Shown here: positions 34,851 to 47,000 of the stretch, in pieces
How positions within the stretch are numbered: position 1 is the stretch's first letter
Layout: each line of letters begins with the position of its first letter
From: Siphonodentalium dalli
Taxonomy: Eukaryota > Mollusca > Scaphopoda > Gadilida > Siphonodentaliidae
Assembly (NCBI GenBank): GCA_032622095.1
Contig: CP136066.1
Location: 42,917,835 to 42,981,834, forward strand
Direction of reading: 5' to 3'
Length of the DNA stretch: 64,000 nucleotides
Program-made: the position numbers and the translations under genes
The notes under the pieces: model-generated
Databases searched by the model: none
Told to the model about the DNA's origin: nothing
Seen by the model: the letters and a program-made list of their open reading frames with translations, nothing else

Positions 34851-36210
34851 TAATATTTTAATTTTGTTATATTGAACTCCTTGCTTATTTTAGTTATCAA
34901 TAAAATGTAAATCATCAGTATTTCGTTTTATTAAAGAAATAAATATAACAGTGAGGCGATACAGACAGTCATACATGAGGCACATACAGTATAGTTAAGA
35001 TACGTTCAATTATTGAATATTCTTGCACTTACTTCTGGGCGTTCCCAATGTGATCCAGGATTTTACTTGGGTCACTTTCTCGGTGGTGTCATAAAGGAAA
35101 GAATACGTGTATAACATATATTAGATGTGTGAAGGAATAAGACTGTTCTCTGTATAAATTTTATTCATCTGTAACATCATGTAGTAAGCAGCATGTGATG
35201 GTGAATGATACATAATTGTGAATCAATCATAGATGTCATAGAACGACCGAAGGCGTTGCTTATTAATTAGAGATTCCATGTTGGCAGATGTCAGGTATGT
35301 CTGAAGAGCCGGAACTAATTAAAGAGTAGATTAATGTTTGGTTTATATATACGCTAATGACTTATAGCGCCATTAGTATCTTCCTTTGTCTGTACTGACC
35401 GATGGGTGACTGGAATTGTTACATAAGACCTTCTTTCCTTTGTGGCTAGTATTGCATAACTCATAGGTCGCGGCCTCTCCGAGTATGACCTTGGCAATTT
35501 GGTTGGGGTCACTATAGTTCGATTATATTCTGTCTCCCCCATAGGTAAGATGGATATGTTTAGTATGTACTATCACGTCCCTTGAATAAGAAGGGGTAGG
35601 GTGCATTACTCTACAGATGTAGTTCAGTTATTTTAAAGATATAACTATATTGTTATTCGGTGGCGATTGCATGGGTAACAGAACTCCCATGTTCTTTAAG
35701 AAACATGTCAGGTTGTAAAATTATATAAAGATTTTAGTTTAGCGCAGATAATTTCATGCTCGGCTAATTGATGCTAGAGTTGAGAAACGTGCGTCACAAA
35801 CAATGCTAATACCAAAGCGTTAATCGAGGAGAGAAATATATGGGGATATTTGCAAGGGATCACCCTGTCGCAGTCCTTTGAATTTGGAAAACGTAGGTGC
35901 GCGATATATCGCTCGGAGCTTTTGGAATTTGCGCGCGTCTTTTTTGAGGGAGCACAATTCAAATTAACATCGATGAAATGATTACTGAATAAAGACAAAC
36001 ACAAGTATAATGATACACACATATAATTCCAAGTGTGGCAACAGAAACAGAAATAAAAACATATGTTTATATTGTACAATAGTCCACATGATAATAACAT
36101 CAACAATCCGGCATTCCCGATTAATCTGATCACGGTAATTAGTCGACTTCCGCGTCTGAGAGCGCATGCTCATCAGACTCGCTTAAAGCTTCGAACTCGG
36201 AAGTGGAATC
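34851..36210. other. Intergenic, nothing recognised
   Basis: No gene or repeat array could be supported. The 35354-35542 and 35774-36133 minus-strand frames have no recognisable domain. Confidence 0.4.
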
Positions 36211-36411
36211 CTAATCGCTACCGCAATCAGATTCACCGGAATCCGACGAGTCAACCCTATTTCGCTTTGATAGTATCGGAGATTCGTTACCAGGTTCGCT
36301 ATCAACGTCATCACTGCTGAGAGAGATACATGGTGAATAGTCTTGTCGGCGTTTAAACATTGGTGTGTTGTTTGTTAAAATATCACTGGTTGCAAATTCC
36401 GAGGTGCGCAA
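36130..36411 (-). pseudogene. Short acidic, Ser/Asp-rich frame with a stop; weak
   Basis: A 66-codon frame (36411-36211) ends in a Ser/Asp/Glu-rich stretch. After a stop the same frame continues acidic for about 22 codons. Acidic Ser-rich N-terminal tails occur in piggyBac-type transposases and in many unrelated nuclear proteins. No catalytic core follows, so the identity is open and it may be chance. Confidence 0.2.
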
Positions 36412-36667
36412 TTGAAATTTTCAGGCGTGCGCATTTAATAACTAGCTGGTTTTTAGATCCGCGCCTCAAAATCAAAGGACTGCTGTCGACAGCCACGACA
36501 TTCTAAAAAACATTGTAGACACATAATATACCCACCTAACAGGAACATCCCTGGTCGCATGGAAGTTACCTTCGATATTTCTTAGACTGAGTATCGATCT
36601 ATTTTAACCTTACAAATGTGACCCGCCATATCAAATCGAGTCGTAAGTCGGGATTTTTTTACCCTGT

Positions 36668-36736
36668 GCAAATGCATTCTCTTATATATGCGAGTCGACC
36701 ATAGGTCGCCTCGCATATATAAGAGAATGCATTGGC
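36668..36736. repeat. 69-bp palindrome, copy 2
   Basis: Its sequence is the reverse complement of copy 4 apart from one terminal base (gcaaatgc for gccaatgc). The middle reads gtcgaccataggtcgc. Confidence 0.9.
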
Positions 36737-36957
36737 CTAACAATTTTTTATCATGTTTTTTAAATAAATGTTTCTTACAATTTTTTAGGACATAAAATAA
36801 AAAAAACATCCATTACCCTGCAGGGAGTCCCACACATATATAGAAGCATATAGAAGAGTGTCGTCTGCTCATGTTTGTCTGGAGCTCTGTATGGGTGAAA
36901 TTATAAAATTGTTAAAGAATACAAGAACAAATTATTAAAATTGTAAAAAATTGTTAT

Positions 36958-37026
36958 GCCAATGCATTCTCTTATATATGCGAAGCGACCTATGGTCGAC
37001 TCGCATATATAAGAGAATGCATTGGC
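36958..37026. repeat. 69-bp palindrome, copy 3
   Basis: Starts gccaatgcattctcttatat and ends gagaatgcattggc, with gaagcgacc in place of gaggcgacc. It is inverted relative to copy 2 and followed by acagggtaaaa, as in copy 4. Confidence 0.9.
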
Positions 37027-37231
37027 ACAGGGTAAAAAAAATCCCGACTTACGACTGGATTGAATATGGCGGGTCACAAATGTCCGTGTACATTTAACCT
37101 CACAGATATTATGGTCAGTTGGAATGTCTTATTACCCAAAGTAATTAGCATTCCTCTGACCCCTGCGTTGTCCACCGCAGTGTGGTATGTCAACGAGTTT
37201 CAGCGAGGCATTCCAAGGATGATATAAAACC

Positions 37232-37543
37232 ATGGGTGAATTGAGAACTCGGGGGAGACCTGAGATTGGAGCATCGCTCCTCATGACCCGTGGATATTCA
37301 CCATACATTCCCGACTCTGCACACTCAATGGCTTATTTGTGCGAAATACAGCAAAATACCGAAGATTTCAAAACGTTCAATAAGCAATTGTGTATTGTTC
37401 TTGAAGAATACAAACCGATTACGTCAACAACGTCATTGGCGACGTCAACCGTAACAGACAATTTCTTCACTAAATTATTAGATATAGTCTACATTAAGCA
37501 CACGTTTGTTCAATTAAATACACAATATAGACCTAAATTTTAG
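37232..37543 (+). CDS. Unrecognised 103-codon frame upstream of the Cys-rich gene
   Basis: The predicted product has a basic start, a mid region with DFKTFNKQL and a Thr/Ser-rich stretch, with no signal peptide, membrane span or known motif. It ends about 260 bp before the TATA box of the next gene. It could be a decayed fragment or chance. There is no support beyond its length. Confidence 0.15.
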   Translation: MGELRTRGRPEIGASLLMTRGYSPYIPDSAHSMAYLCEIQQNTEDFKTFNKQLCIVLEEYKPITSTTSLATSTVTDNFFTKLLDIVYIKHTFVQLNTQYRPKF

Positions 37544-37804
37544 TATAGCACAAGCTACAACCATCAGGGTGGGCAATAAACATAGAACAACACAGATGTT
37601 TGAACATGTTAACGTTGTTACACTCGTTTGTCGTCACGCGAGGTAAAATTCGAACCTCCGGTTCTCGTTTTACCATCGCGTCACAACAAATTCGTGCAAT
37701 AACGTTATCATGTTCGCACACTTGTGTCGTTCTATCTATCTACACGCTTGCTGGTCTCCATCTGTATATCTATATTATCCGCTGTTGTTCGCATATTGTT
37801 GTGC

Positions 37805-37813
37805 TATATAAAA
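37805..37813 (+). promoter_or_regulatory. TATA box for the Cys-rich gene
   Basis: The sequence tatataaaa lies about 200 bp before the start codon. Transcription would begin near 37835-37845, giving a 5' leader of about 170 bp if no upstream intron exists. Confidence 0.5.
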
Positions 37814-37940
37814 TACAGAAATAATCTCCACTTTGAGGTCGTCATATTCATTCGTGCAATTGCCACCAAACGATCATATAGGCCCAGGTTGTTACAAACG
37901 CCATTATATAACATTGTGATAAGTCAAATAATTAATAAAA

Positions 37941-38015
37941 ATGATGTTCATTACCAATAACGTCTTCTCGTATTGCACGATCTATCTTTCTAGTGATTAT
38001 CATAAAGAAACATGA
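37941..38015 (+). promoter_or_regulatory. Upstream ORF overlapping the main start codon
   Basis: An ATG at 37941 opens a 24-codon frame whose TGA (38013-38015) overlaps the main ATG as ATGA. If it lies in the mRNA leader, it could limit or couple translation of the main frame. Whether the leader includes it is inference. Confidence 0.4.
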
Positions 38016-38078
38016 CGAACAAGGTGGTGCTCGCGGTACTTGTGATGGCCGTATTTGTTGCCGGCATATCATGTGCAT
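38012..38078 (+). CDS. Exon 1: start codon and signal peptide
   Basis: Twenty-two codons of signal peptide plus the first base of codon 23. The hydrophobic core is VVLAVLVMAVFVAG. The donor gtaagt at 38079 is a perfect consensus. Confidence 0.8.
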
Positions 38079-41000
38079 GTAAGTACGTAACAGTGTAGCG
38101 GCCACACCGCAGATGTTTATCGAGATGACCATGTACATGTAAGAATGATGTGTTGCCATTGTGAAAGATCGTCTTGTGACTCACGCAAACATTTTCGCCT
38201 ACAGGTGCATGGTCTTCATTTTATAAATGTTTCTTACAATTTTTAGGACATAAAATAAAAAACATCCATTACCCTGCAGGGAGCCCCACACATATATAGA
38301 AGCATATATAAGAGTGTCGTCTGTTCATGTTTGTCTGGGGCTCTGTATGGGTGAAATTATAAAATTGTTGAAGAATATAAGAAAAAATTATTAAAATTAT
38401 AAAAAATTGTTAGGCCAATGCATTCTCTTATATATGCGAGGCGACCTATGGTCGACTCGCATATATAAGAGAATGCATTGGCACAGGGTAAAAAACTAAT
38501 CTGAAACGGCGAAAAAGTTACTTTGTCTGCATGCAACTAATGTGGGGAGCACACGGAAATGTTAGATTTTAGAATGAGTAGAATTTTCGGTACCCCTTCC
38601 AAAATAAGTTTTGGGCTTATACTGATACATTATGTCTCATTTGCCGGGATTTATTGAATTTTTCTTAAGGTAATAAACAGCTAACCATGAACAGAAAGAC
38701 AAATACTTTATATCACCACCATTTGTGTTATATGCATCAGGCATCGCGAAAATCCACAAAAGCATTCGCCAGGTTTACGGTTTGCGCTCAGAAATACACA
38801 TAATATTATTCGCTTTTGAATTTTTCTCAGTATCTAAATAGGTCGATAAAATATCTGAACTACCTTTCTACGAACATTATGTAACCCAAAAAGACGATTG
38901 AAGTAACCAGAAATACAACTATGAATACGGTGTTTGGGTCCCAAATACAAAACAGCCATTCGCGTGACACGGAACAGAAAAGAACGTTCCGTTGTAGTCT
39001 ATTCCTGATATGGTAGCAACAAAAGAGCGTTTGTCTGACATCTGGCGAAAAGTTGAAAACTGCTGAAAAATGGCTGTGACTTTGGCAAGTGTTTTTTTCC
39101 CATATCATATGAATCCGGTATATCAATAGTTCGTTTATTTGTCGAGCTATCGTATCTGTCGCTCCAAATTACGTAAACAATATTTGGAGGTTCGAATGAG
39201 CCATGTCTGTTTAATGGTTTAAACATACTTATTTGCTCAAGCACACATGTGTGTAAACGAAGTACAAAAGACAAAGGTGATTGGAGGAAAAGTATTCAAC
39301 ACTTTGAGTTCCCTTCCTCTTCTCACAATTTGCAATATTTCTGTTGTAAAACTAGCCCCATTTATTTTACCTGGAATGTGATAAGAAATGTATTGAACCT
39401 GTCTTACAATTGCCTTGATGGATACTTGTTGATTACGAAGATGCGCGAACATAACTACATAATACACGCACAACAACGCAAATGTAATGTTTATTGCATG
39501 AGTATTACCATGGATACACGCGCGTGTAAAATACACATTTGACATTTAATATTTATATTTTTAATTTAGCTGTGTGCACAGAAGGTGTTTATAATTGCCT
39601 TATAAGCCCATGCTCCAACAACAAGTGCCCAAAAGGAACCACATGCAGGTGAGTTTTGAGTATATCGAGAACAATAAATTTGTTGCTATGATTACGTGAT
39701 ATGATTCACACTGAAGAAAACAAGTTAGTGACTAATTTAGGTTAGTCAAACGTTTGTCACAAGGATGACTAACTTAGCTTAGACAAACTGACAAAGACAG
39801 GACAGGACGATTAAGACACGGTTAGTCAAAACGACTGATTGGGTCATTAAACTTGAATTTTGTTAGAAGGTAACAATGCAATTTGGTGGTAATGGTATGC
39901 AAATTGTTCCAATACTCACACAAGTGATATATACAAAATAATGGTTCCGAGTTGAAAGCACGACAAGCTATTCCTTTATTATGTCAGCTCTTGCGATCAG
40001 CCAATCAGCGTCGATAAATGGTGACGGTACATGTATATGAACCCATATTAGGCCAGTCACCCCATATGAAATCAATATTAGGTGCTTATCCACCATCTTG
40101 TTTTTTCAGAAACTCAGTCGCCTCGGGAATATCATTTGGTGTATCTTGGCGTCAAGAAATGTGATATCTGTCGGAAATCATGTTCTCTTAATCTAAAGGC
40201 GTAGCATGTACCTAAATCTGCATGCGATATATTTGAGGAATTCTAAAGACTCATAAATTAACTATCAAACTCAACAAGTTGTCCTACTTCTGGTGATTAG
40301 CCATTGACTCAAGGTGTTGACGTTCAACGCCAATGGCGCGTCACTGTGACGTTACATAAGTTACTGGCCATAGACGACACATTTAACTTACCAAATTAAA
40401 ATCAATTACAGCAACGATTAATTAAATGGATATGTTGGATTTTGTCCATATAAAACCGAGGGCGAATTAATATCACATTTTATTGAAACTAAGAAAATAT
40501 CCAACGCACTTTACAATATATATTTGTTGTTTATTTAAAAGAATATAAACACCAAATCATTATATTTCCGAATTTCTAACTGCTGCATTTACAACTGATA
40601 ATGTCGATCTATCCCTTCCTACAACCAGTTTTATATAAATCCTTGGGAACAAAATAATAAATATGAATCGATGACTCCTGGAAACGCTTCTATCAATTAA
40701 TATTGATTTTATTTAGAATTGTCTGGTTCCAAAACCGCATCCAATTTGAGACATTTTACGGTTTGCGAAATGTTCAGATCGTAGCAAGAGGGATCTCTAT
40801 CTCTATTTTAGATCGCACGAAAGTTTCATGACGGTCTATTCTAAAAATAGTAAGGAAATATGTCCAAATTAATTATCGCATTATAAAGAAAATATCGATA
40901 TAAAATCACAATTTATCAACAGAACTTCCGGACTTGTGTCTTCGACTCATATTTAGTATTGTATACCGCATAAATTATATAAAGCGTATTTAGGAAGAGA

Positions 41001-44000
41001 TAATCCATCATCAAAACTTAGATTATCGTGGGACACGCACCGTATCGATAGTTAGGTACAGGTACATATTAATTGGGTTTACAATTAACAGAAACGCCTG
41101 TGGTGTCAACATATACTAAGGTGACCCAGACTTGAAGCACGCCAGGGGGTCCTGGGTCCTGGTCCATGGACATTTTTGAAGAAAAAAATAGGTTCAATTT
41201 GATGATGCACTTTGGGCGGTTTTGGTTGTCATATATTGGAGGTAGACTAGATTCAAAATTTGGCAGTATATTATTAAACTATTACACCCTAAATCTAGTT
41301 GGATAAGAAGTTATCCAACAGTCAATCAACAGTTGTATGCCCACAGCACATATCGACGTTGTGTGAAAAGTTGCATGACAATTTTGTTGGATATACTTTT
41401 ACACAACGTTGCATATATATTTACTACCAACGGTTGTATGTTAATTATACAATGTGGTGGATGAAATTTCACACAACACTCAATCAACGTCAATTGCCCA
41501 CAGCACCTATCTACGTTTATTGAACTGTTGGGTAGAGTTGGATGACATTTGTTGATTGGAAAGTTTATCTAACGTCGATTGGAAAGACGGGGCAAGACGT
41601 CGTGGATAGCTTTGCCGGTATAGTATACCTTTGTTATAATTATTCTTTGTACGATACACTGATTATGTAGGCTGTATGTGTTGAGTGTATGAGTGTAGTA
41701 CTTTAGTCAAATTAGTGCCGTCAGCAGTTGTGTAAATTTTGTAAACTTCAAAATTTGGCAAATATAAATAAATATACACTCAATACATAAAGCCTACATA
41801 ATCAGTGTATCGTACAAAGAATAATTATAACAAAGGTATACTATACCGGCAAAGCTATCCACGACGTATTGCCCCATTTTCCAGTCGCTCAGGAGTTTTT
41901 TCACGCAGTCGTCCATCTTGTTTTGAAATATTTGGAGCCAAAAACTCGCATGCCCGCCCGCACCGGAAACGCGCTGCTATTGGATGACCCGTCCACGTGG
42001 CGGTTTTATCCAATGTGGTATGAAAGTAATACCACATAAGACAGTTCACGCAATCAGTTGTGTACATCGTACTAAACTGTTGGATAATAAGTACACAACA
42101 AATTCGCACCCAACGAGTTGTATACAACGTTCATCCAACTAGATTTAGGGTGTATATACAACTATGAGGTACTGATACAATTGGTGAAACAAATGTGCAG
42201 ACACATGTCATATATGCCCCCCCCCCCGACTACGTCGCCTCTGACTAGTTTTGTCATGTTATTCTGACAAGCACCGCCATCCACCTGTGAAAAAAACCGC
42301 AGCACTCAATAAGCGATAGCTCTGACAGCTAAATAAAGTCCCCAAGCCAATAATTCACCGAAATGAATACCTGTAAAAACAGACAAAGTAAGTGGTGAGT
42401 AAGGTTTCAAGTTTCAAGGACCTCGGTCCTTAGAATGTCTGTTTAAGTAACCGTGTTATCCGAATGGGAGCTAACAATATTATTAAGTAGGATGGTATTG
42501 ATGTTACATTTGGTGCATGATAAGCTATGCGAGAAACGGTCCAAGGTGAATAGACAGATTGTGCAAAAGGATATCATAGTAAGCTTTTAGAAAGTGGTGA
42601 TCCAGTTTAAACCTATAGCAATATGTTCTGTTAATGGTAATTCATAATGGATTTTCTCAAAATCAGTCAGGAATATCTTTGTGAAATTTGGTACAAGCGA
42701 TTATTGTCAAATAATATGTAAGAATAACCGCATTTACTGGCATTTACTGGCATTTATGGCATATTAAAATGTCACTGCTTTTTTTAAAGTCCTGTTCATA
42801 TGACCATGATATAATATATGAAGATCATGAGGGGAGACTTATTTTTTCTTAATTCGTGAACTTCTATTAGAAAGGCAACTACGATAAATAATATTATATA
42901 TTTGAGAATGTTCATGTCATGCCTCTTGATCAATTGGGCTGAGATTAGTTCTGGGTCATGGGTTCCCAACCAAGTAAGAGCTTATCGTGGTCTTATTCCA
43001 GTTGATTGTTTCATGTTTGAGTGGCCACACTGCATATCAACATTTGTTTTCAATGAGCTGAAATATTTGTGACTGCGTAATTCTTCATTATAATATATGG
43101 GGTATGATTCAATTAAAAATATAAGCAGTTTTGGGTACCGAATGCGACAAAACAGAAAATAATATTGTCAACCTCTCAAATGTATTAAAATCCGTTGTTG
43201 TTGTCGTCTTTTAATAATTGCTCATATACAATGAAGATGATGATATGTGAATGTCAATATATTGTTCGCCAAATAAATCCAGCGAAATTCTTTGTTGAAA
43301 ATATCTTACCATTTTTGGCTGGATTTATGGAAAACGTGCGTCTCCGGTGTTGAGTGGGTCACCCTGAATCACTCTCCCCAAAATAGATCCATCGGTGTTG
43401 AGTGTTTTGCTTATCTTTACGTATATATATAACAGTGGGTAAAGATCACATCACTATATTGCACGATTATGTGGGCCGGTTTCGCGATAAACTTTAATTA
43501 ACCATCCAGGGAAAATGGGATGATTGTTAGAGAATTACGTTTATGTGCATATTGTAAATTTCCTTTAGGCATAATTGAATTCCGCTTAAGCGTCGTAATC
43601 GTAATTGAATTATACTTAAATGTATTTCATCTTCAAGCTTTAACGTAATTCAATTATGATTAAGCTTAATTCCGATACCCTTTCTCAAAGTTGAAAGGGG
43701 TGAAAACGTTGACATTTGTCTGGCATTGAGTTAAAATAATTCTTCTAAGTCATTGGTCGGACAAAATGCTGTCGTTTTAGATGATACCATATTGTCCAAC
43801 GTAAGACAAATAGAGAACCCAATTACGCTTAAGCGTAATTCAATTATACTTATTAAGCATATATTACTCTAACGTGTAACCTAATTATACCTACAGGGTA
43901 ATTGGCTAATACATGGGAATTTGGTTTCCCATATTGCCTGTATTTCTTTAAAAAATACATAATGTCAGAGCTTCAAAATTAACTCATGTTTTGATTTGTG

Positions 44001-47000
44001 AAATATGATATCTGCGGGCGTACATACAGCAGATCAGTAACATGATCAACGAATCGACGTGACTTCTATTTCTGTTACAGGGACCACTATTGTGGAGGTT
44101 GCCGATATTTCTGCGAAAGAGGTAACTATGGGTCATTCATTTGTTTCATATATTATGTTGAGTATAAAAGGAGATGGCCTCATTAATGGTAGGATTTAGT
44201 GTACAGTACCCTTTAAGTCAACTGGAATCCGTAATTACATTGCTCTGTCAACAGAAACAATAGTCAATGCCAAATACATTGACACCATTGAAGTTCAGAT
44301 CTCGGGTATGTGTGCTCGCATAGCAGAAATTTGGTTGAATATTTCAACGACACGGTATATCGTGAATTATGCTGCCTATATTGGATACCGAACGAGGTAG
44401 TTATTACGCCCTCTAAGGGTGTATATTGGCAAGCATATCTGGCCCAACTGTAGGAGGTAATAGACTAAATGTGATTAAAAACGTACTCGGTATGTGCGTA
44501 CTAGGATGGACTCAATGTGCTTAGAAACGTACTCGGTATTTGCGTACTTGAACCAAGTAAGATTGACAATTTTGGCCTGATCATTATTCTGCATGTATCA
44601 TGCACCATTCAGACCTCTATTTCAATAGGTGATGGACTAAATGTGATAAAAAAGGTACTCGGTATTTGCGTACTTTGATGGACTAAATGTGATTAGAAAC
44701 GTACTCGGTATTTGAACCATGTAACGAAGATTGACAATTTTGGCCTGAATATTATTCTGCTATTTCATGCACTATTCAGGCCTATCGTTCAATATAAATA
44801 AGATACATGCCAGCTGAAAACAATTTCGTACAAGATAATCGCGACATTAACAGTTTAGTGTATTTGCCGCGAGCTGGCAGCGGTGTGTGGTTATTGGTGC
44901 AATGAGAAAATGCCTGAAAACAATTATGTGCACACTTGTCACTGTTTGTGTTAATTGGAGAGTTGTCTGTGTTGCCGAGTCGAGAAAGCATTAAGCGTTA
45001 TTATTGGTAATGTGAGTGCTTCTAAGTGTTTGTTATTCACAACTTATATAACTGTCAGTACATTCCAAGCTCGGTAATCTGCAGCCACGAACGTCGGGCT
45101 GCTGTAATGTCCCTTATAAGTCGGGCTGCTTTAAGTGTAATGTCCCTTATAAGTCGGGCTGCGTTAAGTGTAATGTCCCTAAGAAGACTGGCTGCTTTAA
45201 GTGTAATGTCCCTTATAAGTCGAACTGCGTTAAGTGTAATGTCCCTTATAAGTCGGGCTGCTTTAAGTGTAATGTCCCTTATAAGTCGGGCTGCTTTAAG
45301 TGTAATGTCCCTAAGAAGACTGGCTGCTTTAAGTGTAATGTCCCTTATAAGTCGAACTGCGTTAAGTGTAATGTCCCTTATAAGTCGGGCTGCTTTAAGT
45401 GTAATTCCCCTTATAAGTCGGGCTGCTTTAAGTGTAATTCCCCTTATAAGTCGGACTGCGTTAAGTGTAATGTCCCTTATAAGTCAGGCTGCTTTAAGTG
45501 TAATGTCCCTAATAAGTCGGGCTGCCTTAAGTGTAATGACTCGTATAAGTCGAGCTGTTTTAAGTATAATGACTCGTATAAGTCGGGCTGCTTTAAGTAT
45601 AATGACTCGAATAAGTCGGGCTGCTTTAAGTGTAATGTCCCTTATAAGTCGAACTGCTTTAAGTGTAATGTCCCTTATCAGTCGGACTGCGTTAAGTGTA
45701 ATGTCCCTTATAAGTCGGGCAGCTTTAAGTATAATGTCCATTATAAGTCGGGCCGCTTTAAGTATAATGTCCCTTATACGTCGGGCTGCTTTAAGTATAA
45801 TGTCCCTTATAAGTCGGGCTGCTTTAAGTATAATGTCCATATAAGTCGAGCTGCTTTAAGTGTAATGGCCCTTATAAGTCGAACTGCTTTAAGTGTAATG
45901 TCCCTTATAAGTCGGGCTGCTTTAAGTATAATGTCCCTTATAAGTCGGGCTGCTTTAAGTATAATGTCCCATATAATTCGAGCTGCTTTAAGTGTAATGT
46001 CCCTTATTAGTCGGGCTGCTTTAAGTATAATGTCCCTTATAAGTCGAGCTGCTTTAAGTATAATGTCCCTTATAAGTCGGGATGCTTTAAGTATAATGTA
46101 CATTATAAGTCAGGCTGCTGTAAGTGTAATGTCCCTTATAAGTCGAGCTGCTTTAAGTTTAATGTCCCTTATAAGTCGGACTGCTTTAAGTATAATGGCC
46201 CTTATAAGTCGAGCTGCCTTAAGTGTAATGTCCCTAATAAGTTGGGCTGCTTTAAGTGTAACGTCCCTGATAAGTCGAGCTGCTTTAAGTGTAATGTCCT
46301 TTATAAGTCGGGCTGCTTTAAGTTTAATGTCCCTTATAAGTCGGGCTGCTTTAAGTGTAATGTCCCTTATAAGTCGGGCTGCTTTAAGTGTAATGTCCCT
46401 TATAAGTCGAGCTGCTTTAAGTGTAATGTCCCTTATAAGTCGGACTGCTTTAAGTGTAATGTCCCTTATATATCGGGCTGCTTTAAGTATAATGTCCCTT
46501 ATAAGTCGGGCTGCTTTAAGTATAATGTCCCTTATAAGTCGGGCTGCTTTAAGTATGATGTCCCTCATAAGTCGGGCTGCTTTAAGTATAATATCCCTTA
46601 TAAGTCGGGCTGCTGTAAGTATAATGTACCTTATAAGTCAGGCTGCTGTAAGTGTAATGTCCCTTATAAGTCGAGCTGCTTTAAGTGTAATGTCCCTTAT
46701 AAGGCGGGCTGTTGTAAGTGTAATGTCCTTTATAAGTCGAGCTGCTTTAAGTATAATGTCCCTTATAAGTCGGGCTGCTTTAAGTATACTGTCCCTTATA
46801 AGTCGGGCTGCTTTAAGTATAATGTCCATTATAAGTCGGGCTGCCTTAAGTGTAATGCCCCTTATAAGTTCACAACACGAGAGCAAACAATCTATCAATA
46901 AATATACAAGATCCCAATAGTTGTCCATTGAATTATAGTTTAATACACATTCTATATAATTACATTTACATAGCCTGTCTGTGTTACACTAAATCCTGTT

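Larger units (their letters stand above)
36612..37083. mobile_element. MITE with long inverted ends, each holding a 69-bp palindrome
   Basis: The ends are inverted copies: aaatgtgacccgccatat then agtcgtaagtcgggatttt on the left, and the complement on the right (aaatcccgacttacgact, atatggcgggtcacaaatgt). Each end leads into a 69-bp palindrome (36668-36736, 36958-37026). Between them is AT-rich sequence with acatccattaccctgcaggg, which also occurs at 38222-38413. No coding frame is present. Confidence 0.75.

Noticed and set aside
45026-46920. Long open frames (up to 351 codons) as repeat-protein genes
   Set aside because: They arise from a 33-bp period divisible by three. They are open on both strands at once, with indels shifting the frame, and no splice or promoter evidence.
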